Positions 26,938 to 36,988 are shown, numbered from the stretch's first letter. The stretch: 47,675 nt of DNA from Photobacterium damselae (GCF_003026815.1 NZ_PYOG01000030.1:1-47675), one strand, 5' to 3'. The notes: generated by a model from the sequence alone, not told the origin. Made by a program: numbers and translations.

Positions 26938-26970
26938 AAAGCCGCTATTTGAATTGATAGCGGCTTTGTT
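26938..26970. terminator. Intrinsic terminator after the cyclase gene
   Basis: AAAGCCGCTAT (26938-26948) and ATAGCGGCTTT (26957-26967). It is symmetrical and may also serve the convergent transporter gene. Confidence 0.88.
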
Positions 26971-27004
26971 GTCTTTAAAGGAGAAGAATTATCCCTGAAA
27001 GCTC

Positions 27005-28375
27005 TTACCAGAAGAACCAAGCAAAGAAGGTTAGAGCGATGATACAGGCGAGGTTAAGATAGATACCGACCTTCATCATCTCAGACTGTTTTATGTGCCC
27101 AGAGCCAAAGACAATGGCATTTGGTGGTGTTGCAACAGGGAGCATGAAGGCACACGATGCTGCAACAGCAATCAAGGCAGAAAGTACAACTGGAGATACG
27201 CCTAGAGCTTCTGCAATGGTTGCAAAAACAGGAACTAATAACGCAGCACTAGCGGTATTACTTGCAAACTCGGTCAAAAATACAACAAAGGTCGCAACTA
27301 CTAATATCGTAAAGAACAAGCCCGCTTGAGCTAGAAACTCACTTAAACTGTGAGCCAAAAAGACACTGGTGCCTGTTGCCTTTAAAATGTTACTTAGACA
27401 GATACCACCACCAAATAGTAGTAAGACTCCCCAGTCGGTTGATTTTTCAATATCTTTCCAGCGAACCACACGCGATACACCTAATAGGACGATCGCAGTT
27501 AAAGCCACAAGTGTATCAAACTTACTAAAGCCACCTAGCATAGCGTTGATTGGTTTGCTGAATATCCATAAGAATACCGTTAGAGCAAAAATGGCTAACG
27601 TCATGCATTTACCGTGGTTCCACTCAACTGGTTTATGGTCAAGTTCGAACATATGATTGAGGTTCGGCTTTAACATGAAATAGAGAATCGCAACGGTAAT
27701 TGGAAGAAGAACCATAGTGACAGGTAAACCAAATGCCATCCAACCAGTAAAGCTTAAGCCAACTTCAGCAGCTGCAATGGCATTAGGCGGGCTACCTACA
27801 ACGGTTGCGATACCTCCGATACTGGCGCAGTAAGCGATCCCCAGTAGCACGAAAACATAAGTATTGCGCTCTTGTTTAGCGTCTACTTTATTTAGTACGC
27901 CCAAAACTAAAGGAAGCATCATTGCTGCCGTTGCTGTGTTACTGATCCACATAGAAAGCACTGCGGTAACACCAAACAACATAAAGACCGCAACAGACAT
28001 TCTTCCTTTGGCTAGCATTAACACCTTATCGGCAATGGCTTTGTCGAGTTCTTGTCGATGAAGAGCGGCAGCAAGAGCAAAACCGCCTAAAAATAAGAAA
28101 ATAATAGGGTTGGCGAAATTACTTAACGCTTGTGGGGTTTGGAATATCCCAAATCCAACGGCAAGTAGGGGGACGAGAACCGCGGTAATACTAACGTGAA
28201 TCGCTTCTGTTAACCAAAGAACGGCAACGAAAGCTAAGATAGATAAACCAATTACCACATTTTTCTCAAACGGTAAGGTGTTGAGAAGTACAACAAATAA
28301 AATGACATCAGCAATAAAAATTAAACTATTTCTATTGATCAGCCAGTTTTTAATTGAGAGAGCAAGAGTCGTCAT
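27005..28375 (-). CDS. SLC13/DASS sodium:carboxylate symporter (INDY type)
   Basis: 456 residues from the ATG at 28375, which follows GGAAGGAAA; an upstream GTG extension of 27 residues is hydrophilic and unsupported. It has 11 or more membrane helices and both sodium-site SNT motifs, [11 protein letters not shown] (near 143-153) and [12 protein letters not shown] (near 368-379), as in the V. cholerae dicarboxylate transporter VcINDY, which it resembles in length. It should import succinate, malate or fumarate with sodium. NAD-malic enzyme, encoded 1.4 kb away on the same strand, could use the malate, though they are not in one operon. Confidence 0.85.
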   Translation of the reverse strand: MTTLALSIKNWLINRNSLIFIADVILFVVLLNTLPFEKNVVIGLSILAFVAVLWLTEAIHVSITAVLVPLLAVGFGIFQTPQALSNFANPIIFLFLGGFALAAALHRQELDKAIADKVLMLAKGRMSVAVFMLFGVTAVLSMWISNTATAAMMLPLVLGVLNKVDAKQERNTYVFVLLGIAYCASIGGIATVVGSPPNAIAAAEVGLSFTGWMAFGLPVTMVLLPITVAILYFMLKPNLNHMFELDHKPVEWNHGKCMTLAIFALTVFLWIFSKPINAMLGGFSKFDTLVALTAIVLLGVSRVVRWKDIEKSTDWGVLLLFGGGICLSNILKATGTSVFLAHSLSEFLAQAGLFFTILVVATFVVFLTEFASNTASAALLVPVFATIAEALGVSPVVLSALIAVAASCAFMLPVATPPNAIVFGSGHIKQSEMMKVGIYLNLACIIALTFFAWFFW

Positions 28376-28713
28376 AAACGTGTATTTCCTTCCATAGGGT
28401 TGACGATTTTTCTTATTATCTTGTTGAGTTATATGAAGTAAATCATATACCCACAATGATTTTGTTGGCTAATAGGGTACACAAGGTTTCATATCTGTTA
28501 ATGGGTGGTGATCATAAAAATCACTTACTGCGCGGGGATTAATAAGATTTGTGATTTTAGACTAAAAATTCTAAATGAAACTTACAAAAGAAGAGGGATA
28601 GAAGTGTGATCTTTCTCGTATTGAAAAAACTTGTTAGCTCAATTGGTTTGCAACGAAATATAAATCATTACTATGAGTTATTAACATAAAAAACAAACAC
28701 AATAGGCTTGGTT
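28376..28713. other. 338-base intergenic region
   Basis: Apart from the promoter that the transporter gene needs, I see no gene or strong repeat. It is A/T-rich. A small inverted repeat, GTGAT...ATCAC around 28508-28525, has the wrong spacing for a CRP site. Confidence 0.4.
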
Positions 28714-28824
28714 ATGACTCAGAGAGATAGAAAAAGGCAGAGATTGAAGATAACGAGAGATGCTCAGGCTCATATGCGAAAAGTTCGAGCGAATGTCTTA
28801 AAAATGGTTGAAAAGAAAAGTTAA
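28714..28824 (+). CDS. Possible 36-residue basic small protein
   Basis: The frame begins MTQRDRKRQRLKITRD and ends KMVEKKS. Thirteen of its 36 residues are Lys or Arg, with few hydrophobic residues, so it would be a soluble nucleic-acid or ribosome-binding type of peptide. An ATG is preceded by a weak AGG at 7-8 bases. Support for a real gene comes from the strong terminator that starts six bases after its stop on the same strand, in an otherwise empty gap. I know no family for it. Confidence 0.5.
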   Translation: MTQRDRKRQRLKITRDAQAHMRKVRANVLKMVEKKS

Positions 28825-28829
28825 AAAAC

Positions 28830-28855
28830 AGCCAGCATCATTGCTGGCTATTTTT
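28830..28855. terminator. Terminator after the small basic ORF
   Basis: AGCCAGCA / TGCTGGCT with loop TCAT, then ATTTTTAT. It faces the plus strand; the A-run before it allows use by the convergent sanA-like gene too. Confidence 0.88.
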
Positions 28856-28856
28856 A

Positions 28857-29537
28857 TCATGTTACGTTGCTATCTTGTGACGGATAAACAGGATCCTCAA
28901 TCGGTTCTTTAGGGCCTAAGAATTTTGGTTGCTCATGCAAGACATAGATATCAATAACAGCTTTAACACGAGCAAGAACTTCCCGTATCCTCAGTTTAAG
29001 TCCTGCCATTCCTTTCGGTTCTGGCACTGCTAAACAGATCGCATCAATATTTTTATTCTGAGCGATAAATAAAGCACGTTCACAGTGAAACTTTTGAGTA
29101 ATAATAACAAAGTGGTTGGCTTCAAAGACCTTTTTTGCTCTTACAATCGAATCTAAAGTCCTAAAGCCTGCATAATCGAGTACGATCTCGTTGTCTGGAA
29201 CGCCTGCTTTTAATAAATCACGCTTCATCGTCCATGGCTCATTGTATGAACGATGGCGATTGTCACCACTCAATAAGAACACATTGATCTTATCTTGCTT
29301 GTACAACTCTAAAGCGGCTTGAATCCGATACTCGTAATAGGGGTTTAATGTCTTAGCAATATATTTGCTTGTCCCAAGTACTAAGCCGACAGAACGCGAT
29401 GGGATTTGAGAGATATCGCGATAGATCTGGTTGGATGTTTCGGCAGACACCCAACGGTTAACCAACAATAACGAACCGACAAAAATGATACAGAGAACTG
29501 CAAAAGCCGGGAATATATTACGCAGTTTCATAAGCAT
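28857..29537 (-). CDS. sanA: SanA-like DUF218 envelope protein
   Basis: 226 residues. A single N-terminal membrane helix (about 9-27) is followed by a periplasmic DUF218 domain with VGLVLGTSKYI, FLLSGDNRHRSYNEP, LDYAGFRTLDSIVRAKKVF and ITQKFHCERALFIA, all closely like E. coli SanA. SanA affects envelope barrier function (vancomycin exclusion at high temperature); its reaction is unsettled. The terminator at 28830 lies directly after its stop. It is monocistronic. Confidence 0.9.
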   Translation of the reverse strand: MLMKLRNIFPAFAVLCIIFVGSLLLVNRWVSAETSNQIYRDISQIPSRSVGLVLGTSKYIAKTLNPYYEYRIQAALELYKQDKINVFLLSGDNRHRSYNEPWTMKRDLLKAGVPDNEIVLDYAGFRTLDSIVRAKKVFEANHFVIITQKFHCERALFIAQNKNIDAICLAVPEPKGMAGLKLRIREVLARVKAVIDIYVLHEQPKFLGPKEPIEDPVYPSQDSNVT

Positions 29538-29719
29538 CCAAAGCTAAATTAAACATACTTTTATACAGATTCAGTCGTTTTGAACCGTATAAAAGGGCAA
29601 ATCATAATTAAGATTAATAATTTGCGAAAAAAAATGCAGTAGATTGTCCATAAAATGTCAGTTTATCAATAAATGGGGCTATTTGCTGATATTTAATTCA
29701 ATTAATTGATAGAAAAAAG

Positions 29720-29745
29720 AAATCCGAGACAATGCTCGGATTTCG
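29720..29745 (-). terminator. malic enzyme gene terminator
   Basis: AAATCCGAG / CTCGGATTT with a six-base loop, then TCTTTTTTCT on the minus strand. Confidence 0.9.
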
Positions 29746-29773
29746 ATGAGTATACTATGACATGAAAGAGTAA

Positions 29774-31462
29774 TTAGAATGACGTACGTTTGTAACGACG
29801 GTACTCTGATGTCCAGTAATTGTCTTCAATCTTTTCACGAATGCGTTCGTCAGACTTCTTCGGCGCTTTGTGCTGCTCAACAGCTTTTTTAGCAACAGCA
29901 AAAGCGATTTTACGTGACACATTTTGAATTTCTTCAAGAGGTGGCAGTAGAGCGCCATGACCGTGAATTGCAAGTGGCGAGCATTCAGCTAGCGCTCGGC
30001 TACTTTCTTGCAGCATTTGATCGGTAACACGACGAGCATTAACCGCTAATACGCCTAAACCGATACCCGGGAAGATGTAACTGTTATTACACTGCGCAAT
30101 TGGGTAAGTTTTACCGTTGTATACTACTGGCTCAAATGGTGAACCTGTTGCAACTAGAGCGTTACCATCTGTCCAACGAATCAGATCAAATGGTGTTGCT
30201 TCAACACGACTGGTTGGGTTTGATAGTGGGAAGATGATTGGGCGAGGGCAGTGTGCATGCATCTCTTTGATCACTTCTTCACTAAATAGACCTGGAACAC
30301 CAGATACGCCAATCAATACAGTTGGTTTAGCGTTACGCATTACATCTAACAGTGAAATATTGTTATCAGCAACATCCCAGTCTGAAATATTATGATGTTT
30401 TTGAACCAAAGCCTGTTGGAAGTTAAGTAGGTTAGGCATGCCATCAAGCAGTAAGCCCCAACGGTCAACCATGAATACTTGGCTTCGCGCTTGCTCATCA
30501 GAAATACCTTCTGAAACCATTTGAGCAATGATCGCTTCTGCAATACCACAACCTGCAGAACCAGCACCTAAGAAGGTTACACGTTGTTCGGACAGTTTGC
30601 TTCCAGCAGCTTTACATGCAGCTAATAAAGAGCCCACGGTTACAGCGGCAGTACCTTGAATATCATCATTAAAGCAGCATACTTTGTCTTTATAGCGCTC
30701 AAGTAGAGGCATTGCATTTTTCTGTGCAAAGTCTTCAAACTGAATTAATGCATCAGGCCAGCGAAGTTTGACGGCTTGGATAAACTCATCAACAAACTTT
30801 TCATATTCAGGGCCAGTAACACGAGTATGACGCCAACCCATGTACATTGGATCAGACAGACGTTGAGGGTTGTTTGTACCTACATCAAGAACAACTGGTA
30901 GTGTGTAAGCTGGGCTGATGCCACCACAAGCTGTATATAGCGACAGTTTACCAATAGGAATACCCATACCGCCGATACCTTGGTCACCAAGACCTAAGAT
31001 ACGTTCGCCATCGGTCACAACAATTACTTTTACGTTCTGGCGTGACGCATTGTTTAGCATCTCTTCGATACGATCACGGTTAGGGTATGAGATAAACAGA
31101 CCACGACCACGGCGATAGATATTTGAGAAGTTTTCACATGCAGCACCAACTGTTGGGGTATAGATAATTGGCATCATTTCGCTGATGTGGTTCTGCACTA
31201 AACGATAGAACAGTGTTTCGTTAGTATCTTGGATATTGCGAAGATAGATATGCTTATCGAGATCGTTATCAAACATCATGTATTGCTGATAAGCACGTTC
31301 TTCTTGCTCTTCAATCGTTTCGATGGCTTCAGGAAGAAGACCTTCCAAGTTGAAAAACATGCGTTCTTCGACAGAGAATGCACTACCTTTGTTTAGAAGT
31401 GGTGTTTCAAGCAGTGCAGGGCCTGCATAAGGGATATATAAAGGTCTTTTATTGTAGTTCAT
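29774..31462 (-). CDS. maeA: NAD-dependent malic enzyme
   Basis: 562 residues from the ATG at 31462, matching E. coli MaeA (SfcA) from its start; the 14 extra codons upstream are not conserved. It converts malate to pyruvate and CO2 with NAD. Marks are [19 protein letters not shown] at the start, the catalytic region [34 protein letters not shown] and [10 protein letters not shown] with metal ligands, and the nucleotide loop [13 protein letters not shown]. It ends RRYKRTSF, like family ends. It is a single gene with its own terminator. Confidence 0.95.
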   Translation of the reverse strand: MNYNKRPLYIPYAGPALLETPLLNKGSAFSVEERMFFNLEGLLPEAIETIEEQEERAYQQYMMFDNDLDKHIYLRNIQDTNETLFYRLVQNHISEMMPIIYTPTVGAACENFSNIYRRGRGLFISYPNRDRIEEMLNNASRQNVKVIVVTDGERILGLGDQGIGGMGIPIGKLSLYTACGGISPAYTLPVVLDVGTNNPQRLSDPMYMGWRHTRVTGPEYEKFVDEFIQAVKLRWPDALIQFEDFAQKNAMPLLERYKDKVCCFNDDIQGTAAVTVGSLLAACKAAGSKLSEQRVTFLGAGSAGCGIAEAIIAQMVSEGISDEQARSQVFMVDRWGLLLDGMPNLLNFQQALVQKHHNISDWDVADNNISLLDVMRNAKPTVLIGVSGVPGLFSEEVIKEMHAHCPRPIIFPLSNPTSRVEATPFDLIRWTDGNALVATGSPFEPVVYNGKTYPIAQCNNSYIFPGIGLGVLAVNARRVTDQMLQESSRALAECSPLAIHGHGALLPPLEEIQNVSRKIAFAVAKKAVEQHKAPKKSDERIREKIEDNYWTSEYRRYKRTSF

Positions 31463-31901
31463 GCAATTAACTCTGTTTTTGGCGTAAAGTAGAGATGAAA
31501 ACACGGCATGGTTTTCTTTGGGGAGTAATCCTAGACCTACTATGCTTATATTTCAAAGTCTAAGCGCACATTTTTCGAGAAATAGATCATGTTTCTTGTC
31601 TTTTATTTGCACTCTGTAACATTTGGCAGGAGTAAATTTTAATTTTTTGAGCTTATTTGTTTTATCTGTTGGTGGCTATTTGGTGAGTGGTGGCTAGAAT
31701 GTTGCGTAATTTTACTTGCTGATACGATTTAGTAACGCAATTGGCAAATGAAAAATTATGTCTATTTATAACTGTTTTTATTGTGTTGTGTTTGTTTTAT
31801 TAATGTTTAATTTATCGATATATTGTTATTAGTTTAAGCAAGAAAAAGCCCCAGGTCATAATACCCTGAGGCTAGATAATATCGATTTTTCTAATCTAGA
31901 A
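31463..31901. other. 439-base intergenic region between maeA and menB-like genes
   Basis: It holds the maeA promoter, and the terminator of the menB-like gene at its left end. The sequence is A/T-rich, with no convincing ORF or repeat. No small RNA can be supported by eye. Confidence 0.4.
31847..31872 (-). terminator. menB-like gene terminator
   Basis: AGCCCCAGG with CCTGAGGCT (one bulge) and a CTTTTTC tail on the minus strand, 30 bases after the stop. Confidence 0.75.
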
Positions 31902-32798
31902 TTAGTAATGCCAAGGGAACTTGCTGAAGTCCTGATCGCGCTTTTCTAGGAATGCATCACGACCTTCTTGAGCTTCATCTGTACCGTATGCTAAACGAGT
32001 TGCTTCACCTGCAAACAGCTGCTGACCCACTAGGCCATCATCTGGTAGGTTAAAGCCATATTTTAGCATTCGCATAGCAGTAGGAGACTTACTGTTGATC
32101 TCTTTTGCCCAACGAAGTGCCTCTTCATCGAGTTCATAATGTGGTACAACTTTATTGACCATACCCATTTCGTAAGCTTCTTGAGCGCTGTAGTTGAAAC
32201 CACAGAAGAAGATTTCACGAGCACGTTTTTGACCAATCATTTTTGCTAGATAAGCAGAACCATAGCCAGAGTCAAAAGAGGCTACATCTGGGTCAGTTTG
32301 TTTAAAGACCGCATGCTCTTTCGATGCTAATGTTAGGTCACATACAACATGAAGGCTATGACCGCCACCAACAGCCCAACCAGGAACAACCGCAATCACA
32401 ACTTTAGGCATAAAGCGAATCATGCGTTGTACTTCAAGAATATGAAGACGGCCCATGCGTGCAACGTCTGCTGTACCTGCTTCTTCGCCCTCGTACTTGT
32501 AGCCGTCTTTACCACGAATACGCTGATCGCCACCTGATGAGAACGACCATTGACCTTTATGAGATGGGCCATTACCGGTTAATAAAACGCAACCTACATC
32601 AGACCACTGACGAGCATGATCGAGTGCCGTAAATAACTCATCAACTGTTTTTGGGCGAAATGCATTAAGGCAATCAGGGCGGTTGATAGCAATGCGTACC
32701 GTACCTTGATCTTTTGCGCGGTGGTAGGTGATATCTTCGAAATCAAAGCCAGCTACTTCATCCCATAGCTCAGGGTTAAAAATGGTTTTATCGGTCAT
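31902..32798 (-). CDS. menB: 1,4-dihydroxy-2-naphthoyl-CoA synthase, actinobacterial-type MenB
   Basis: 298 residues from the ATG at 32798, chosen for AAGGTG five bases before it. It is a crotonase fold enzyme of menaquinone synthesis that cyclises O-succinylbenzoyl-CoA. Marks are FSSGGDQRIRG (near 85-95), GWAVGGGHSLHVVCDLT (near 140-156) and KQTDPDVASFDSGYGSAY (near 166-183). The D in QTDPDV and the C-terminal LPDDGLVGQQLFAGEATRLAY match Mycobacterium tuberculosis MenB (the type that supplies its own carboxylate), not the shorter E. coli type that uses bicarbonate. The gene stands alone, away from any men cluster in this window. Confidence 0.85.
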   Translation of the reverse strand: MTDKTIFNPELWDEVAGFDFEDITYHRAKDQGTVRIAINRPDCLNAFRPKTVDELFTALDHARQWSDVGCVLLTGNGPSHKGQWSFSSGGDQRIRGKDGYKYEGEEAGTADVARMGRLHILEVQRMIRFMPKVVIAVVPGWAVGGGHSLHVVCDLTLASKEHAVFKQTDPDVASFDSGYGSAYLAKMIGQKRAREIFFCGFNYSAQEAYEMGMVNKVVPHYELDEEALRWAKEINSKSPTAMRMLKYGFNLPDDGLVGQQLFAGEATRLAYGTDEAQEGRDAFLEKRDQDFSKFPWHY

Positions 32799-33058
32799 GT
32801 TGACACCTTGGTTTATCATCAATAGTTACTAGGCTATAAGCTCAGGTGTAAAAAAGTCAATTTTTGTCTGATAAAAACTAAGGATATTTAAACCGATAAA
32901 CAGTAATGGATTGAGAAATAACCAGTTACGAACTGAAATTGCGTTTTTCTTATCGATTTATCGCTATGGATGGAACCCTATCATGACAATGGTAGACTAA
33001 ATTGTCACAATACGGTAATTCTTTGTCGTTATTCGTTTTATTTGGGTTGGTTAGGCGT

Positions 33059-35458
33059 ATGTCTTTTTCTTTACCGATAGATGCTGTCAAAAAAGAGTTC
33101 TTACAACAGCTGTCATCTCACCATTTGGTTGTTGAGGCTGAAACAGGGTCGGGTAAATCGACTAGGCTTCCGATTTGGGCTGCAAAAGACGGTAAAGTAC
33201 TCGTGGTAGAGCCAAGGCGTGTCGCTTGTACATCATTAGCCGAATTTATCGCAGTAACTCCCGATGATGAAAATCGAATATGGGGCAGTAAAATTGGGTA
33301 TGCGATTCGTTTCGATAACCAATTTGATCAAGATACTGATATTGTTTTTGTCACTCCAGGTGTTGCTCTTCGTTGGTTAAGTGAGAATGGATTAGCCGAT
33401 TTTAAAACCATTATTATTGATGAATTTCATGAACGTCGTTGGGATACCGATTTATTACTATCTTTACTATTACAAACACAATCTCACCGCCTCGTTGTCA
33501 CATCGGCCACTTTAGATAGCCAGCGTCTTGCTGAGTATATGGCAGCAAAAAGGCTAACTGCCAATGGTCGAATGTTCGATGTTGAGGTGATTCATCAAGC
33601 CAGTGATGCTCGGTCGATGCCTGAAATTCAACATATTGAACGCAAAATTGGCCAAGCATTAGAAGTACACAGAGAACATCATCAAGATATATTAGTCTTT
33701 TTACCTGGCCGTAAAGAGATCTCATCGGTTAAACAGAGCTTACAACAGAAATATCGAGATGATATTGAGGGTGGCAAACTGGATGTTATCTCTTTGCACG
33801 CTTCTGTCAGTGAACAAGAAAAACAGCGAGCATTAACCGAATCAGAAAAACAACGCATCATCTTAGCGACGAATGTTGCTGAAACGTCGCTAACCATTCC
33901 GGGGATCACTCTTATTATTGATTCTGGTTTGGAACGACGGACCCACCAGCGTAATGGACGAACTGTATTAAGTTTGCATGCCATTTCAAATGCCAGTGCC
34001 GAACAGAGGAAGGGACGTGCTGGACGAGTGCGTTCAGGTACTTGCATTCGACTATATGGCAAAGCGGCGCCACTTGAGCGACTCACGCCTCCTGAATTAC
34101 TACGAGAAGAGTTAGTTGAACCGTATCTTGCTGCTCTTTGTTGTGGCTATTCTTTAGAATCTTTACCTTTTATTGATGTTTTGCCTGAGAAAACCCTAGA
34201 ACAAGCACGCAGTGTTTTAACTAAGATGAAGGCGATTGATGACAAGGGGGCAATAACTGATCACGGTAGAGTGCTTTACCCATTACCGATTGATACCTTA
34301 TTTGCCCACTTAATTACCGCGATGCCAACTCGCGGGTTAAAAGAGGCTATGGTGGATCTATCTGCCGCTTTATCTGTCCCGCAAAAGTTGTGGCAGAGCC
34401 CTAGTGGTGAAGAGCAGCTAGCGTTACTCAAGCAGTGGTTAAAAATCGAAGGTTGTGATGCCACTGGGTTGATTGCGATTGTTCGTACGCCATTTGATGA
34501 ATTGCCCGATTGGCTGAATGTCGATCCTCTTGTTCATCAAGAAGCTCAACAACTGTCGGTGCAGATTCGAGATGCCCTTGAATTACCCGAATTAAGTGTC
34601 GCGAGTCGATTTAAGCGAGCTGAATGGCTTGATGCTGTGATGGTCGCAACGCCTGAACTGGTTTTTGTGCGCAGGGAAAGACGCCGCCAAGCTCTAACTA
34701 ATGGGTTCTATGAACTGACTGTCGGTCGAGATTGCTTGTTATTAGACGATGCTGAAGCTGCAATTGTGTTTGATCAGTATGCGTTACCTGGGCGGGGTGT
34801 TAAACAAAATCTAGTGTTAGCAACATGCATGGCTCCTGTGACGTTGTCACTAATTAAGGCTCATCATTTAGCGACAGAGCAAGTTGGAGAGACAATTCAA
34901 ACCGATGACGGCGTTAGAACATCTATTGATTATGTGTATGCAGGGCGAGTGATTAAATCGGAATGGCGACAACCAGAAGGGGATATTGCTCAAGAGGCTT
35001 TGGTTGATCTCATTATTTCGAATCAAATCTTAGATGGTCTGTATACAAAACTAGAGTTTGATATTCACCAATGGAATCTATATTTGGCTTTGGGATTATA
35101 TGATGAAACCCAATGCCAGCTGCCCGCAAAAACCGTTGTTACGAAAGATTGGCTAGCGCAACAAATTGAAGATCTTGGTGTTGAAACCGTTGATGATCTT
35201 GAGATGTTTACTTGTGACGATTTTACGTTTAATGGAATTCCAGAGTGGGAGCGTAGTGATTTTGATGAGCGTTATCCTGCTGTAGTGGCATTAAACGATC
35301 TCAAAATGACAATTGAGTATCATGTCGCTAGTAAAATGGTTACCGCTGTTCATTGTGACGGAAAGCGTAAACAGGATCCAAAACGTTGGGAATTACCACG
35401 ATGGAATGGCTGGCGAGTCAAATACCGTAAAGCGAGTCGAATCATCGATATTAAATAA
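33059..35458 (+). CDS. HrpB-like DEAH-box helicase
   Basis: 799 residues from the ATG at 33059; the longer frame from a TTG at 33002 has no support. Helicase motifs are ETGSGKSTRLP (motif I), VEPRRVACTSLA, DEFHERRWDTDL (DEFH in place of DEAH), TSATLDSQRL, LATNVAETSLTIPGI and QRKGRAGRVRSG. Length and core are near E. coli HrpB (809), but the C-terminal third does not look like the usual HrpB C-terminal domain, so it may be a paralogue. The substrate is unknown; SF2 DEAH enzymes of this group unwind RNA. A small lipoprotein gene follows 28 bases later. Confidence 0.78.
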   Translation: MSFSLPIDAVKKEFLQQLSSHHLVVEAETGSGKSTRLPIWAAKDGKVLVVEPRRVACTSLAEFIAVTPDDENRIWGSKIGYAIRFDNQFDQDTDIVFVTPGVALRWLSENGLADFKTIIIDEFHERRWDTDLLLSLLLQTQSHRLVVTSATLDSQRLAEYMAAKRLTANGRMFDVEVIHQASDARSMPEIQHIERKIGQALEVHREHHQDILVFLPGRKEISSVKQSLQQKYRDDIEGGKLDVISLHASVSEQEKQRALTESEKQRIILATNVAETSLTIPGITLIIDSGLERRTHQRNGRTVLSLHAISNASAEQRKGRAGRVRSGTCIRLYGKAAPLERLTPPELLREELVEPYLAALCCGYSLESLPFIDVLPEKTLEQARSVLTKMKAIDDKGAITDHGRVLYPLPIDTLFAHLITAMPTRGLKEAMVDLSAALSVPQKLWQSPSGEEQLALLKQWLKIEGCDATGLIAIVRTPFDELPDWLNVDPLVHQEAQQLSVQIRDALELPELSVASRFKRAEWLDAVMVATPELVFVRRERRRQALTNGFYELTVGRDCLLLDDAEAAIVFDQYALPGRGVKQNLVLATCMAPVTLSLIKAHHLATEQVGETIQTDDGVRTSIDYVYAGRVIKSEWRQPEGDIAQEALVDLIISNQILDGLYTKLEFDIHQWNLYLALGLYDETQCQLPAKTVVTKDWLAQQIEDLGVETVDDLEMFTCDDFTFNGIPEWERSDFDERYPAVVALNDLKMTIEYHVASKMVTAVHCDGKRKQDPKRWELPRWNGWRVKYRKASRIIDIK

Positions 35459-35486
35459 TGATTTGTTAGGACATAAGGAAACGACA

Positions 35487-35855
35487 GTGAAAAAAATATT
35501 AGGTCTAACTGCAATTATCGTGAGTTCCTTATTAACTGGATGTGGCCAAGATGCCAAAATCAGTGTGACACCAGATAAAGGCGTAGAGCAAATTGAACGA
35601 GCATCTGCCACGGGCATGGATGTTTATTGCCCATCGGGTATTTGCAAATTCTCAGTAGAAACGACAGCTCCAACCGAATTAACAGTGACGATGAATTACC
35701 AAAAAGATAAGCCTTTTAAGAAAATCGAAGGGGTTAATGTAATTGGAGAAATTGGTGGTTCTGTCCATGTTTTGAATCAACACCAATTTACACTGAATTT
35801 AGAGAAAACAGATCAAAAAGCACAAATTCAAGTTGTCGATTATTACCGCAACTGA
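35487..35855 (+). CDS. Small lipoprotein
   Basis: 122 residues from a GTG with AAGGAA six bases before it. Lipobox LLTGC puts the lipidated cysteine at about residue 19, with a typical KKILGLTAIIVSS signal. The mature part is beta-rich, with a CPSGIC pair of cysteines near 48-53 that could form a disulfide loop. I recognise no family. It follows the helicase gene closely and ends at a clear terminator. Confidence 0.75.
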   Translation: MKKILGLTAIIVSSLLTGCGQDAKISVTPDKGVEQIERASATGMDVYCPSGICKFSVETTAPTELTVTMNYQKDKPFKKIEGVNVIGEIGGSVHVLNQHQFTLNLEKTDQKAQIQVVDYYRN

Positions 35856-35870
35856 TTTTCTTATTGAACA

Positions 35871-35903
35871 AAAAACACTCGCCATTACAGCGAGTGTTTT
35901 TTT
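35871..35903 (+). terminator. Lipoprotein gene terminator
   Basis: AAAAACACTCGC / GCGAGTGTTTTT with a seven-base loop and a long T-run. Confidence 0.93.
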
Positions 35904-36027
35904 ATGTAAAAATTTTTACAGTATGAGTGTTTATATATGGATATATGAATAAAGATAGTGAAAACCTAGGATGTTAGTGAATAGCCATACATTTATTTGC
36001 ATTTAACTAACAATAGGTTAAGTGATT

Positions 36028-36456
36028 TTAATCTGCTCTTTTATTCATGGTATTACTCTTTTCTTGCTGTTTTCGTTTAAAACGATTGGTATTGTTTTCA
36101 GGAATTTGCTCTGGAATGGGTCTTTTTTCCGAAAGTAAGTGTCTAATTGCCAAAATAGGATGTTTTAATAGCATCTTTGGCCCAGAATAACGCATGATTG
36201 TTCTAGAAAGTTCTCGCTGTTCTTTTTTATAGCAGTGAATAGGGCAGACGCGACACGTCGGTTTTTCATCTCCATACGGGCAGCGATCTAAGCGCATTTC
36301 TGCGTAATCTAAGAAGGCTTGACAGTTTTCACATATCGTATCTTCTGGTTCTTTAGGGTGATGATGGTCTTTACAATAGATCTCCACCATAGCTTTTATT
36401 GTCTTAAACTCAGTTTGAAGGCTTCCAAGCAAGATAATGTCCGAAACTGGATTCAT
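36028..36456 (-). CDS. ygbA: YgbA-like nitrous-oxide-stimulated promoter family protein
   Basis: 142 residues from the ATG at 36456, with GAAAGG upstream; the frame open to 36507 is not supported. Eight cysteines are arranged as CKDHHHP, CENC, CPYG, CRVCPIHCY, the metal-binding pattern of this family. It ends in a basic tail. E. coli YgbA is induced by nitric oxide under NsrR and helps recovery from nitrosative stress; its reaction is unknown. The NsrR-like operator just upstream supports the same control here. Confidence 0.85.
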   Translation of the reverse strand: MNPVSDIILLGSLQTEFKTIKAMVEIYCKDHHHPKEPEDTICENCQAFLDYAEMRLDRCPYGDEKPTCRVCPIHCYKKEQRELSRTIMRYSGPKMLLKHPILAIRHLLSEKRPIPEQIPENNTNRFKRKQQEKSNTMNKRAD

Positions 36457-36498
36457 TCTTATACCTTTCTCGTTTTTTGTCTTAAAAATAGGATAGCA

Positions 36499-36521
36499 AA
36501 GATGCATTAAGAATGAAACTT
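36499..36521. promoter_or_regulatory. Predicted NsrR operator
   Basis: Two 11-base half sites, AAGATGCATTA and GAATGAAACTT, flank a single A. The known NsrR site has halves AAGATGCATTT and AAATGCATCTT: the first half matches at ten of 11 positions and the second at eight. It lies 43 bases before the ygbA start codon, where a repressor would cover the promoter. Confidence 0.65.
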
Positions 36522-36694
36522 AATAAAATATGCACAATCTATGTTCTAAAAATGTGATTTAGATATAAGTTTTTGGTTAACATATTGCCAGTTAACTAAA
36601 AAACTGCAATTTATCGACAGAATAACCCGGCTATCCCTTGATTTCACCGCTTATGAGCAGTAGTATCCTCGCCTCTTTTATGATGGTGGTGAAT

Positions 36695-36988
36695 ATGAGC
36701 AGATTTGAGTGTCTAGAAAGAATTGTTGAGGAATATCGTAAGAAAGTTCGTGACTCAGAGTTCAATCGTCAAAATGACAGCGAAGTCGCTAAAGTATTAG
36801 TACTGCTTGTGGGTAACTCAATGTTCAGCCTTGCTGATCAATTTGCAGATTGGGTTAACCGTGGCGGTGACCGCGCGTACGGCGGTAAATTCTTCGTATC
36901 TAAACAGTTAATGACTCTATTAGAGCCTGTAACTTTTCGTGGCGTAACTGTACGTCGCGACTCGATTAAGTTATTCCGTATTTCTTAA
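36695..36988 (+). CDS. Conserved-looking hypothetical protein
   Basis: 97 residues from an ATG with GGTGGTG upstream; an in-frame start at 36638 would add 19 hydrophobic residues and cannot be excluded. The protein starts MSRFECLERIVEEYRKK and is helical and soluble. Its second half, NRGGDRAYGGKFFVSKQLM, is well ordered, and the codon use matches the core genes. I recognise no domain. It ends before a hairpin at 37091. Confidence 0.6.
   Translation: MSRFECLERIVEEYRKKVRDSEFNRQNDSEVAKVLVLLVGNSMFSLADQFADWVNRGGDRAYGGKFFVSKQLMTLLEPVTFRGVTVRRDSIKLFRIS

Noticed and set aside
28508..28525. GTGAT...ATCAC repeat as a CRP or FNR site
   Set aside because: The centre spacing is wrong for CRP and the flanks do not match FNR.
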